DNA of 64,000 nucleotides, taken from positions 85,682 through 149,681 of the forward strand of contig CAWJYU010000024.1 of NCBI GenBank assembly GCA_963847235.1. The letters run 5' to 3'. The notes beneath the pieces were generated by a model, which saw only the letters and a list, made by a program, of their open reading frames with translations, searched no databases and was not told where the DNA came from. Below, one piece after another: positions 8,292 through 16,172 of this stretch. The stretch's first letter is position 1. The number at the start of each line of letters is the position of its first letter. The translations under genes were made by a program, and so were the position numbers. The stretch is from JACDAN01 sp963847235 (lineage in GTDB: Bacteria; Actinomycetota; Thermoleophilia; Gaiellales; Gaiellaceae).

Positions 8292-8839
8292 AGCACGTCC
8301 TCCAGGACGGCCGCGAGCCGGGCGAGGCCTGTGCGCGTGCGCGTCTTCACGGTGCCGAGGGGGATGCCGAGCAGGTCGGCGATCTCGCTCTGCGAGCGGC
8401 CGCCCCAGTACGCGAGCTCGATCACTTGCCGCTCGTTCTCCGGGAGCTCGGCGAGTGCCCGGTGGACGCGCCAGGCGACCCAGCCGGATTCGGCGCGCTC
8501 GGCAGGGCCCTCGTCGCCCGCCACCTCATCGGGTGCGTCGACCGGCGGCTCGCGCTTGGCGCGGCCGTTGTCGACGATTGCGTTTCGCGCCACGGCGTAG
8601 AGCCACGGCGCGCCGGGTCCCCGCTCGGGCTTGTAGCTCCCCGCTGCACGCCAGACGGACGCAAAGGTCTCCTGGACGGCGTCCTCGGCCCGGCCGCGGT
8701 CGCCGAGCCGCCTGAGCGCAAGCCCGAAGACGGGCCGCGCGTAGCGGCGGTACAGGGCGTCGAAGGCGCTCCGGTCGCCGGAGCCGACCATCCGGATCAG
8801 CTCGCCGTCGCTCACGTCCGAGTAGGACAAGATGGACAT
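8288..8839 (-). CDS. ECF sigma-70 factor (SigK-like)
   Basis: The protein is about 183 residues. Region 2 (FDALYRRYARPVFGLALRRL ... DAVQETFASVW) is followed by WLYAVARNAIVD and by region 4 (ALAELPENERQVIELAYWGG, then a helix-turn-helix EIADLLGIPLGTVKTR). It directs RNA polymerase to a stress regulon and is paired with the overlapping anti-sigma gene. The frame is open further upstream, but ATG 8839 gives a normal family length. No clear ribosome-binding site is visible. Confidence 0.88.
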   Translation of the reverse strand: MSILSYSDVSDGELIRMVGSGDRSAFDALYRRYARPVFGLALRRLGDRGRAEDAVQETFASVWRAAGSYKPERGPGAPWLYAVARNAIVDNGRAKREPPVDAPDEVAGDEGPAERAESGWVAWRVHRALAELPENERQVIELAYWGGRSQSEIADLLGIPLGTVKTRTRTGLARLAAVLEDVL

Positions 8840-8907
8840 GGTTACGCGTGACGCCGCGGGCGGCAAGCGCAACCCCACTGCCGCCGCAGAGGTGCTCATT
8901 CTCGTAT

Positions 8908-9567
8908 CTACGTCGGGCTGCTGCGCGCGGATTGAAGGAGGCGGCCGCCGTCGACCACCAGCGTCGTGCCGGTGACGAACCCCGCGCCCGCCAAGTAGAC
9001 GACGGCGTCCGCGACATCGTCGGGTGTTCCGACCCGTCCGAGCAGGGATTCGGCGGCGCGCCGCTCCTCCTGCTCCGGCTCGATCGCGACCGGGCCCGGG
9101 GCGATCCCGCACACTCGGACCTCGGGTGCAAGCGCCCGCGCGAACACCTGCGTGAGCATGTGGAGCGCCGCCTTCGCCGCGCTGTGCGGCGCGAACGAGG
9201 GCCACGGCTCGAGGCCCATCACGTCCTCGATCATGATCACGACCCCCCGCGACTCGCGTAGGTGCGGTGCCGCCGCCTGCGTGACGAAGAAGCCTCCCTT
9301 GGCAGTGGCTCCGAAGGCCGCGTCCCAGTCTTCTTCGGTCACCTCTTCGACAGGCTTCGGCGTGAATCCGCCGGACGCGGCGTGCACGAGCAGGTCGAGG
9401 CCGCCGAGCTCGTCCACCGCCGTCTGCACGACCGCGCGGGCGGCCTCCACGTCGGAGAGATCGCCGTGCACCTTGCCGGCGGCGAAGACGTTCCAGCCCT
9501 CGGTCTCGAGCCGTGCGGCGATCGCCGAGCCGACTCGGCCGGTTCCTCCGGTGACGAGGGCGCGCAC
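8908..9567 (-). CDS. Short-chain dehydrogenase/reductase
   Basis: This is a classical SDR of about 219 residues: nucleotide motif GGTGRVGSAIA at the N-terminus, HAASGG as the NNAG-like motif, and IAPGPV plus GTPDDVADAVVYL and VVDGG near the C-terminus. In the catalytic region SFAPHSAAKAAL the usual Tyr of YxxxK is replaced by His (HSAAK), an unusual change also seen in a minority of SDR proteins with altered activity. GTG 9567 places the glycine motif 6 residues in. It diverges from the cupredoxin-like gene. Confidence 0.8.
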   Translation of the reverse strand: MRALVTGGTGRVGSAIAARLETEGWNVFAAGKVHGDLSDVEAARAVVQTAVDELGGLDLLVHAASGGFTPKPVEEVTEEDWDAAFGATAKGGFFVTQAAAPHLRESRGVVIMIEDVMGLEPWPSFAPHSAAKAALHMLTQVFARALAPEVRVCGIAPGPVAIEPEQEERRAAESLLGRVGTPDDVADAVVYLAGAGFVTGTTLVVDGGRLLQSARSSPT

Positions 9568-9649
9568 GAGGGAGCCAACTGTAAGGAATTCAGGCCGAGC
9601 TGTAAGAAGTTGATTTGGAGCTGCATTTTTCCGGTCGGTGCGGGCATAA

Positions 9650-9666
9650 GTTTCCGACGCGGAAAC
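9650..9666. promoter_or_regulatory. Palindrome upstream of the cupredoxin-like gene
   Basis: GTTTCCG-ACG-CGGAAAC is a perfect inverted repeat with 7-bp arms, 23 bp before the start codon, in a divergent intergenic region that also carries two CTGTAAG direct repeats (about 9580-9586 and 9600-9606). It is a plausible operator controlling one or both genes. Confidence 0.4.
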
Positions 9667-9689
9667 GCACCACGAAGGGGGTTCTCGCA

Positions 9690-10556
9690 ATGAAAAGAGC
9701 TCTACTCCTTATCGCTTCGGTCCTCGCCCTCGCCTCGGCGGCCTCTGTCGCGCTCGCGGCGGTTACGAGGGGCGTGGCGATCCAGCCGGACGGATTCAGT
9801 CCGGTCACTCGCACGATTCAGACGGGGGACACGATCCGCTGGCGGAACGCCGACACGGTGAACCACCAGGTCGTCGCCGACAACGGGCACTTCGCATCAC
9901 CTGTCCTCAGGCCGAGGCAGACGTACGAGCGAGTGTTCAACACCGCTGGGACGTACCGGTACCGCGACGCGCTCGAGCCCGCAGAGCGGGGCACGATCGT
10001 CGTCAGGGGCCCGGCGCCGTCTGTCTCGATCGCGCTCTCGGCGCCGATCGTGTTCTACGGGGCGGGCATCCGCCTCACCGGCTTCATCTCCTCCGGAGCC
10101 GCCAACCAGGACGTCTCCGTCTGGGAGAAGCCCTTCGGATCGACCTCGTTCGTCAAGCGGGCGGATCTGAAGACGGGTACGTCCGGCGCCTACGACTACA
10201 CGCTCGTGCCGCAGGTGCTCAGCGAATATCAGACTCGCTGGGGTAACCGGACGAGCGCGGTCGCCATGGTCGGCGTCCGGCCTCGGATGACCTTCATCCG
10301 GCGCGCGCCGTGGTTCGTGACCTCCGCCAAGGCGGGCAGCTCGCTCGCCGGGCGCTGGGTCTACGTCCAGCGACGCTCGAGCCTCGGACAGTGGGTCAAC
10401 CGCAAGAAGGTCCGGCTCGGAAGCTCCGGGGCCCGGCGGTTCCTGATGGACCTGCCGCGCGGCCGGCACATCCTCCGGATGTTCATGACGACGAACCAGG
10501 CCGGCACCGGCTACGTCTGGAGCCACAGCCGCACGCTCGTCGTCACCAAGCGATAG
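9690..10556 (+). CDS. Exported cupredoxin-like protein lacking the usual copper ligands
   Basis: The 288-residue precursor has a clear signal peptide (MKRALLLIASVLALASAAS). A plastocyanin-like domain follows (residues about 25-110): FSPVTRTIQTGDTIRWRNADTVNHQVVAD keeps the first histidine, but where family members have a Cys-x-x-His-x-x-x-x-Met cluster this one reads YRYRDALEPAERGTIVV, with no cysteine, histidine or methionine. Copper binding is therefore doubtful. The C-terminal ~180 residues look like one or two Ig-like beta domains. The start ATG 9690 has GAAGGGGG just upstream. A strong hairpin follows the stop. Confidence 0.8.
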   Translation: MKRALLLIASVLALASAASVALAAVTRGVAIQPDGFSPVTRTIQTGDTIRWRNADTVNHQVVADNGHFASPVLRPRQTYERVFNTAGTYRYRDALEPAERGTIVVRGPAPSVSIALSAPIVFYGAGIRLTGFISSGAANQDVSVWEKPFGSTSFVKRADLKTGTSGAYDYTLVPQVLSEYQTRWGNRTSAVAMVGVRPRMTFIRRAPWFVTSAKAGSSLAGRWVYVQRRSSLGQWVNRKKVRLGSSGARRFLMDLPRGRHILRMFMTTNQAGTGYVWSHSRTLVVTKR

Positions 10557-10571
10557 GGGCAAGTAGCACTC

Positions 10572-10606
10572 GTCAGAGCCGGCGGTATGCTGCCGCCGGC
10601 TCTGAC
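10572..10606 (+). terminator. Strong intergenic hairpin
   Basis: Perfect 14-bp arms (GTCAGAGCCGGCGG / CCGCCGGCTCTGAC) with a 7-base loop lie 16 bases after the cupredoxin-like stop and 20 bases before the SOD start. There is no long T tract, so this may be a terminator or a 5'-leader structure of the SOD mRNA. Confidence 0.6.
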
Positions 10607-10626
10607 GTCTTCGAGAAGGAGTGCGC

Positions 10627-11250
10627 TTGTCGACGCTTGTCTTCAACCACGAGGAGATCACCGCCCGAGAGCTGAAGCCGCGCCTCTACGAGCTCGACGG
10701 CATCTCGCGGGAGTCCGTCGAGGCGCACTACAAGCTCTACCAGGGCTACGTCGCAAAGCGGAACGAGATCCTCGGCAAGCTCGACGGCGTCGATCTGTCG
10801 GCTGCCAACCAGGTCTACTCAGACCTCAGGGCGCTGAAGGTCGATCTCGCCTTCGCGATCGGCGGGGTCAAGAACCACGAGATCTACTTCGAGCACCTCG
10901 GCGGCGACGGCGGGGATCCCGACGGCCCCTTCGCGCAGCTCGTCGACCGGGACTTCGGCTCCGTCTCGGCCTGGCGCGAGGACCTGAAGGCGACGGGGAT
11001 GGCCGGCCGCGGCTGGGCCTGGACGGCGTACGACTGGGACGAGGGGCGCCTCTTCAACTACATCGGCGACACGCAGAACACCTATCCGATCTGGAACGCG
11101 ACCCCGCTCGTCGCTCTCGACGTCTACGAGCACGCGTACTTCCTCGACTACCAGACCGACCGTGCGTCCTACATCGACGCCTTCTTCGCGAACCTCGACT
11201 GGCCCACCGTGAACGACTGGGTGTCGAAGTACGCCGTCCCTCTTCGCTGA
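10627..11250 (+). CDS. sodA: Superoxide dismutase (Fe/Mn family)
   Basis: This protein of about 207 residues disproportionates superoxide. Family motifs in order: the metal histidine in EAHYKLYQGYVAKRN, VKNHEIYFEHLGG, the GRGWAWTAYDWDEGRLFNYIGDTQN core, and the aspartate/histidine ligands in LVALDVYEHAYFLDY. TTG 10627 is chosen because AAGGAG (10616-10621) sits five bases upstream; the in-frame GTG 10621 would overlap that site. Metal preference (Fe, Mn or cambialistic) cannot be told. A long hairpin lies in or just before the leader. Confidence 0.93.
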   Translation: MSTLVFNHEEITARELKPRLYELDGISRESVEAHYKLYQGYVAKRNEILGKLDGVDLSAANQVYSDLRALKVDLAFAIGGVKNHEIYFEHLGGDGGDPDGPFAQLVDRDFGSVSAWREDLKATGMAGRGWAWTAYDWDEGRLFNYIGDTQNTYPIWNATPLVALDVYEHAYFLDYQTDRASYIDAFFANLDWPTVNDWVSKYAVPLR

Positions 11251-11259
11251 GTCGAGGAG

Positions 11260-12240
11260 CTAAGCCGGCTCGGCCGCGAGCCAGGTCCTGAGCTCCGTGT
11301 GCTGGGCGGGCGCCGTGCCGCTTAGCTCGCCTCGCAGCTCGCCGACGATGCCGTAGCGCTCGGCGACCACGTCGTGCGTGTGGATCGTCTCCAGGTTGAC
11401 CTGCCTGGAGAAGAGGAAATCGCTGTCGGCCAGCGCCGGGTAGGCGTCGAGCACGCCCTGGAGCGCGAGACGCACCGAGTCCTCGACGAAGCGCGGCTGG
11501 AGGTGCGCGTGCTCGACGACGAAGAGCTCGTCCGGGCGCTTGAGGAGCTCGAAGACCGGCGCGCTCATCGACGCCTCGACGATCTCCCCGAGCTGCTCGG
11601 CGTTCACGCGGGACTCGCTGCCGACGAAGAGCGTGCCGAGGCCGCGCTGGTTGTGCGTCGCGAGCGGCACGAGCTCCAGGATCCGCTCGACGTCGCCGTC
11701 CGCGAACCCCGCCTCGAGGAGTCGATCCGCGGACCGCTCACGGACCAGGCCCTGTGCGCAGGGGCAGGCGTTGATTCCTGCCGCCTCGACCCCGACGACG
11801 CGCCGGACGCCGCGTTCGGATGCAGCCGCGATCCCGATCAGGCCGAGCATCGCCTGGGTCGCGAGCCCGGTCACCGGCGTCCGGCGCTCCACCGGGTACC
11901 GGGCGGTGATCCGAGCCTCCGCGCGGCCGGCGCCCTGCCGCTCGACGATCTCGCCGGCGATATGGGCCGCCAGCTCCTCGACGAGGAAGGCTTCCTCGAG
12001 CACGACGTGCTCGATCACCTCCTCGAAGAGCTCCGGGAAGCGCGACATGTGGACGCCCTTCTGCGCGGCGTCGAGATCGACCGTGCACTCGATGTCGGCG
12101 GCGATCAACTTCTCGCTCGACCCGTGCCGGATCCGGATCGCCTTCGACACGCCGGTGACGCCCGCCCGCGACAGTCCGAGACTCACCTCGGGCCGTGAGG
12201 CCTGGAGGTCTTGGCGGAACAGGTTGCGGAGATCGGCCAT
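11260..12240 (-). CDS. folE2: GTP cyclohydrolase, MptA/FolE2 type
   Basis: This protein of about 326 residues has the diagnostic GINACPCAQ motif near residue 165, whose cysteine binds the catalytic metal, plus the tunnelling-fold features VSKAIRIRH near the N-terminus and RFVEDSVRLAL near the C-terminus. MptA/FolE2 enzymes open and rearrange GTP toward dihydroneopterin in folate or methanopterin-like cofactor synthesis, using Fe or Zn. ATG 12240 gives MADLRN at the N-terminus; the frame is open upstream for 18 more codons. The start lies only 12 bases from the divergent kinase-like gene. Confidence 0.87.
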   Translation of the reverse strand: MADLRNLFRQDLQASRPEVSLGLSRAGVTGVSKAIRIRHGSSEKLIAADIECTVDLDAAQKGVHMSRFPELFEEVIEHVVLEEAFLVEELAAHIAGEIVERQGAGRAEARITARYPVERRTPVTGLATQAMLGLIGIAAASERGVRRVVGVEAAGINACPCAQGLVRERSADRLLEAGFADGDVERILELVPLATHNQRGLGTLFVGSESRVNAEQLGEIVEASMSAPVFELLKRPDELFVVEHAHLQPRFVEDSVRLALQGVLDAYPALADSDFLFSRQVNLETIHTHDVVAERYGIVGELRGELSGTAPAQHTELRTWLAAEPA

Positions 12241-12252
12241 CCGGACGGAATA

Positions 12253-12867
12253 ATGGCGGTCGCAACGAATCCAAGAGAACACGTGGCCGGCCAATCGATC
12301 TTCGCCCAGCTCGTTTCACTTGCGTGCCACGACCTCCGGACGCCGCTCGCGACGGCTTCGGGGTTCGCCTACACGCTGAAGCGCCTCGACTCGCTCGGGG
12401 CGCCGGCCGACCGCTACGTCGAGATGATCGACGCCGCGTCGGAGCAGATGGCCGAGCTACTCGACCTGCTCGGGGTCGCGGCGAGGATCGAGGCGGGACG
12501 CTTCGACGCGCAGGTGCGCGACATGGACTCGCGCGAGCTCGTGGACGCCGCGGCGGCTCGCCTGGACGGGCACGCGGATGCCGGCGGCGCCGGAGCGGTC
12601 GTCCAGGTCGATCCGCCCTGGGCGGAGACCTCGCTCGCCGCGCTCGCCGAGTGCGTCCGCCGCCACGGAGCCCTCGAGCGGGTCACACTCGCCGTCGAGG
12701 GCTCCTCGGTCGCGATCGGCCCGCTCCGGGAAGGCGTCGGCTCGATCGCGCTGGGCGAGGACCTCAAGGACTTCGGCGCCGCCGTGGGGTCGCGTGTCCT
12801 CGGTGCGATGGGCGCCGAGCTCGTGGTCGACGGCGAGCGCTTTGTCGTCCGCCTCCCTTCGGCGTAG
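12253..12867 (+). CDS. Histidine-kinase-like protein with degenerate ATPase domain
   Basis: The protein is about 204 residues with no membrane segment or sensor domain. The N-terminus carries a textbook phosphoacceptor H-box (LACHDLRTPLATASGF, His near residue 25) and a second dimerisation helix. The following ~110 residues align in outline with a HATPase domain, ending EDLKDFGAAVGSRVLGAMG...FVVRLPSA, but the DxGxG box and a clear N-box are missing. It may act as a phosphotransfer or scaffold protein rather than an autokinase. It diverges from folE2 with almost no spacer. Confidence 0.72.
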   Translation: MAVATNPREHVAGQSIFAQLVSLACHDLRTPLATASGFAYTLKRLDSLGAPADRYVEMIDAASEQMAELLDLLGVAARIEAGRFDAQVRDMDSRELVDAAAARLDGHADAGGAGAVVQVDPPWAETSLAALAECVRRHGALERVTLAVEGSSVAIGPLREGVGSIALGEDLKDFGAAVGSRVLGAMGAELVVDGERFVVRLPSA

Positions 12868-12875
12868 ATTCGGGC

Positions 12876-12925
12876 CAGCCGCCTACTTCGCCGACCCGGA
12901 CGGCAACGTCCTCGCCGTCGCCTAG
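12876..12925 (+). pseudogene. Remnant of a VOC/glyoxalase-family C-terminus
   Basis: Right after the kinase-like stop, one frame reads PAAYFADPDGNVLAVA and then TAG at 12923-12925. The FxDPDGNxL motif is the standard end of VOC-family proteins, here without any upstream domain in frame. It looks like the tail of a deleted gene. Its stop overlaps that of the opposite-strand glycosylase. Confidence 0.5.
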
Positions 12926-13749
12926 CGCAGCAGGCGCGAGAGCCGACGGTCCTTCAGCTGCCGGCCGCTCGTCTGACAGGTCGGGCAGTAGTAGATCGTG
13001 TGCTCCTCGAAGTCGACGCGCGCGATCGGCGTCCCGCAGACGTGGCAGGGCTCGGCGAGCCTGTTGTGCACGCGGTACGTCGCCTTGTCCTTCTGGCCGC
13101 GCTCGCGCAGCTCCAGCCCACGGGCCAGCTCGGCGTCGATCGCCTCCGCGAGCCGGGCGATCTCCTCGTCGTCGAGGTCCTTCGTCAGCGCGTACGGCGA
13201 GAGCCCGGCGTGGTGGAGGATCTCGTTGGCCCAGGCCCGCCCGATCCCCGCGATCACGCGCTGGTCGCGCAGCAGCGAATGCAGGCGCCGGGACTCGCTC
13301 GCGCAGATCTCTGCGAGCCGGTCCGCGCCGATCCCGAACGCCTCCGGCCCGAGGTGCGCGAGCTCTTCCTCCGCCTGCTCCGGCGTCAGCAGCCAGACTC
13401 CCGCCCGCTTCTTCGCCCCGGCTTCGGTGAGGACGAGCTCCGACCCGCCCTGGAACCCGAGCCGGAACGCCGGCGTCTTCGGGCCCTTCTCGCCGGCGCG
13501 CAGGAACCGGAGGCGGCCGGCGGTCATGAGGTGGAACAGGAGGACGAGCTCGCCGTCGGCTGTGGGCATCAGGAGCCTCTTCGCGCGGCGCTCGACGCCT
13601 TCGAGCTGCCGGCCCTCGAGCGCGGCCAGCGGCGGGTCGTAGGTCTTCAGCGTCGCGATGTGCGCCGGCCCGGCCTTGGCGATCGGAAACGCCGAGACGG
13701 GATCGTTCAGCTGGCGGCGCCAGGCTTCCATCTCTGGGTACTCCGGCAC
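12922..13749 (-). CDS. Formamidopyrimidine-DNA glycosylase / endonuclease VIII family
   Basis: The protein is 275 residues. GTG 13749 gives V-P-E-Y-P-E-M-E, so the catalytic Pro2 and Glu3 are in place. The helix-two-turn-helix region GIGRAWANEILHHAGLSPY (about 170-190) binds DNA, and the C-terminus has a zinc finger CHVCGTPI...YYCPTCQ. The enzyme excises oxidised bases and nicks the strand. FEEHTIYYCPTCQ fits the family, but MutM versus Nei specificity is unclear; PEYPEME is more like the actinobacterial Nei/Fpg variants. It diverges from asparaginase with 18 bases between starts. Confidence 0.87.
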   Translation of the reverse strand: MPEYPEMEAWRRQLNDPVSAFPIAKAGPAHIATLKTYDPPLAALEGRQLEGVERRAKRLLMPTADGELVLLFHLMTAGRLRFLRAGEKGPKTPAFRLGFQGGSELVLTEAGAKKRAGVWLLTPEQAEEELAHLGPEAFGIGADRLAEICASESRRLHSLLRDQRVIAGIGRAWANEILHHAGLSPYALTKDLDDEEIARLAEAIDAELARGLELRERGQKDKATYRVHNRLAEPCHVCGTPIARVDFEEHTIYYCPTCQTSGRQLKDRRLSRLLR

Positions 13750-13767
13750 GCTTAGGCTCCCTCGGAC

Positions 13768-14649
13768 ATGGCTGAGCCGATCACGGTAGCCGTCCGCCGT
13801 GGAGACACGGTCGAGGCTCGGCACACCGTCCATGCAGTAGCCGTCAGGGACGGCGCCGTGGTTGCCGAAGCCGGCGACGGCGGGCTCGTGACCTTCATGC
13901 GCTCGTCGGCGAAGCCGATCCAGGCGCTGCCGGTCGTCCGGGCCAGGCCCGATCTCGACGACCCGGAGATCGCGATCGCATCGGCCTCGCACCTCGCCGA
14001 CCCGCAGCAGGTCGGCGCCGTCCGCTCACTGCTCGCGAAGGCGCCCGCCCAGGAGGACGAGCTGGAGTGCGGCGCCGAGGGCGACCCGCCCAGCCCGCTC
14101 CGCCACAACTGCTCGGGCAAGCACGCCGGGTTCCTGGCGCTCTGCCGCGCCCGCGGCTGGGATTCCCGGGGCTACCGGTTGCCGGACCACCCGGTCCAGC
14201 GGACGATGCTCGCAGAGGTGGCGGCAGCCACAGACCTCAGCGAGGACGAGATCCCGACAGGGATCGACGGCTGCGGCGTCGTCAACTTCGCCGTGCCGCT
14301 CGAGCGGATGGCCTACGCGTTCTCGCGCTTCGCCGAGCTCGAAGGCGGCGCCAGGGTTGCCGACGCGATGCGCAAGCACCCGGCGTTGATCCGCGGTCCC
14401 GGCGCGCCGGACACCGTGCTCATGGAATCGCTGCCAGGCTGGATCGCCAAGGGCGGCGCCGAGGGACTCCTCTGCGCCGCCGGCCCGGACGGGATCGGTG
14501 TCGCGCTCAAGGTCGAGGACGGAAGCGGGCGGGCCGTCGGCCCGGCGGCCGCCGCCTTCCTTCGCCGACTTGGCCACTCCCTCGACCGGCTCGAGTCGGC
14601 GCCGGTCGAGAACAGCCGCGGCGAGGTCGTGGGCGAAGTCCGCGCCTGA
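13768..14649 (+). CDS. Asparaginase, rhizobial type II family
   Basis: This 293-residue protein carries the conserved blocks of the Rhizobium-type asparaginase family (PF06089): VTFMRSSAKPIQALP near residue 45, HNCSGKHAGFLALC near 115, and TGIDGCGVVNFAVPL near 165. It hydrolyses asparagine to aspartate and ammonia in the cytoplasm and is unrelated to EcAII. It starts at ATG 13768. A promoter for the sigma factor follows the gene. Confidence 0.87.
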   Translation: MAEPITVAVRRGDTVEARHTVHAVAVRDGAVVAEAGDGGLVTFMRSSAKPIQALPVVRARPDLDDPEIAIASASHLADPQQVGAVRSLLAKAPAQEDELECGAEGDPPSPLRHNCSGKHAGFLALCRARGWDSRGYRLPDHPVQRTMLAEVAAATDLSEDEIPTGIDGCGVVNFAVPLERMAYAFSRFAELEGGARVADAMRKHPALIRGPGAPDTVLMESLPGWIAKGGAEGLLCAAGPDGIGVALKVEDGSGRAVGPAAAAFLRRLGHSLDRLESAPVENSRGEVVGEVRA

Positions 14650-14677
14650 CCCGTTTGGAGCATCCGAAAAAATTCGC

Positions 14678-14707
14678 TTGTTGCGTTTTCGAGGACCGTT
14701 GTATATT
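14678..14707 (+). promoter_or_regulatory. Candidate sigma-70-type promoter of the primary sigma gene
   Basis: TTGTTG (14678-14683) and TATATT (14702-14707) are separated by 18 bases in an AT-rich patch (AAAAAATTCGC) unlike the rest of the region. It would give a ~85-base leader before the sigA start. Confidence 0.55.
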
Positions 14708-14798
14708 CCGGCGGCCGGAGGGGAGCCGGGAGAGGGATCGGCTTCTCGCACGTGTGCAGGCCTGCGACCCGTCCCAGCACGGAGAAAGGTGAGGTCCA

Positions 14799-15905
14799 TT
14801 GCTCACGGTCGATATCGCGCTCCCGGACGTCGAGGAACTCCACAAGCTTGTCCAGGAGGGACAAGAAAAGGGGTTCCTTTCGTATGACGAGATCGTTTCC
14901 GCGCTCGAGGAAGTCGAGCTCACGAAGGAGCAGGTCGAAGACTTCTACACGTACCTGATCGACCACTCCGTCGAGCTGGTCGAGGGCGACCAGCACAAGC
15001 ACCCGCCGCACGAGCAGCCCGCGCTGGCGCCCGAGGAGGCGAGCCCCAAGACGCCGAAGCTCGACCTGACCGTCGAGCCGTCGCTCGACTCGCTCAGGCT
15101 GTACCTGCGGGAGATCGGCAAGGTCCCGCTGCTCACCGCCGACCAGGAGATCTACCTGGCCAAGCGGATCGAGCGCGGCGACATGCAGGCGAAGACGCAG
15201 ATGATCGAGGCGAACCTCCGCCTCGTGGTCTCGATCGCGAAGGGCTACCTGGGCCGGGGCCTCAGCTTCCTCGACCTGATCCAGGAGGGCTCCCTCGGCC
15301 TCATCCGCGCGGTGGAGAAGTTCGACTACCGCAAGGGCTTCAAGTTCTCGACCTACGCGACCTGGTGGATCCGCCAGGCGGTGACTCGGGCGATCGCCGA
15401 CAAGGCGCGCACGATCCGGATCCCCGTGCACATGGTCGAGAAGCTGAACAAGGTCGTGCACATCGAGCGCCAGCTCGTCCAGCGGCTCGGACGGGAGCCG
15501 CAGCCGGAGGAGATCGCGCTGGAGCTCGAGATGACGACCGAGGAGGTCCGCGAGATCCTGCGGATGTCCCAGCTGCCCATCTCGCTCGAGAAGCCGATCG
15601 GCGAGGAGGAGGAAAGCGAGCTCGGCGACTTCGTCGAGGACGACAGCGCCGAGTCGCCGTTCGACACGGCGTCGCTGACGCTGCGCCGCGAGGACGTCGT
15701 GCGCGCGCTGGACTCCCTGCCGGAGCGGGAGCGGAAGGTGATCGAGCTGCGCTACGGCTTGGTCGGGACGCAGCCCTTCACGCTGGAGGAGGTCGGACGA
15801 GCGTTCGGCGTCACGCGCGAGCGCATTCGTCAGATCGAGAACTCCACGCTGAAACGGCTCGAATCCCTACCCGAGGCGCAAGGGCTGCGAGACGCCTCTG
15901 CCTAG
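14799..15905 (+). CDS. sigA: Primary RNA polymerase sigma factor (RpoD/SigA)
   Basis: The protein is 368 residues. A short region-1.1-like helical domain (1-65) precedes region 1.2 (DSLRLYLREIGKVPLLT), region 2 (IEANLRLVVSIAKGYLGRGLSFLDLIQEG, YRKGFKFSTYATWWIRQAV), region 3 and region 4 (LPERERKVIELRYGL, then the helix-turn-helix FTLEEVGRAFGVTRERIRQIE). All promoter-reading elements are intact, so this is the housekeeping sigma factor or a close group 2 paralogue. The start is TTG 14799 with AAGGTGAGG upstream. Confidence 0.93.
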   Translation: MLTVDIALPDVEELHKLVQEGQEKGFLSYDEIVSALEEVELTKEQVEDFYTYLIDHSVELVEGDQHKHPPHEQPALAPEEASPKTPKLDLTVEPSLDSLRLYLREIGKVPLLTADQEIYLAKRIERGDMQAKTQMIEANLRLVVSIAKGYLGRGLSFLDLIQEGSLGLIRAVEKFDYRKGFKFSTYATWWIRQAVTRAIADKARTIRIPVHMVEKLNKVVHIERQLVQRLGREPQPEEIALELEMTTEEVREILRMSQLPISLEKPIGEEEESELGDFVEDDSAESPFDTASLTLRREDVVRALDSLPERERKVIELRYGLVGTQPFTLEEVGRAFGVTRERIRQIENSTLKRLESLPEAQGLRDASA

Positions 15906-15910
15906 GCCCG

Positions 15911-16066
15911 TTAGGCGGCCTGCGGGTCGTCCGCTCGGGACACCGGAACGAACAACCGACAATGCGGGCACTTGTAGCCGGCACGGTCCGTCTGAGGACC
16001 GAGCAGGACGGCTTGGAAGGCCTTCTTGCAGTGCGGGCAGACTTGGGTTTCCGGTGGGGCGGCCAC
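15911..16066 (-). CDS. Small double-CPHC zinc-ribbon protein (51 aa)
   Basis: On the minus strand, GTG 16066 to TAA 15911 encodes 51 residues with VCPHCKKAF and KCPHCRLFVPV, two CxxC knuckles about 20 residues apart: a compact zinc ribbon. An in-frame TGA lies two codons upstream of the GTG, so the start is fixed and any transcript would be nearly leaderless. It is convergent with sigA. A DNA- or RNA-polymerase-binding role would fit the fold, but function is unknown. Confidence 0.6.
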   Translation of the reverse strand: MAAPPETQVCPHCKKAFQAVLLGPQTDRAGYKCPHCRLFVPVSRADDPQAA

Positions 16067-16172
16067 GTGTCACAAGGTAGACGCGCATCCGTCCGTGCCG
16101 GGCTTTCGTGAACAAATCTAAAGAATCCGGCCTTTGTACCGTTGCCCGCACCCTGCAAAACGTCTATAAGCG

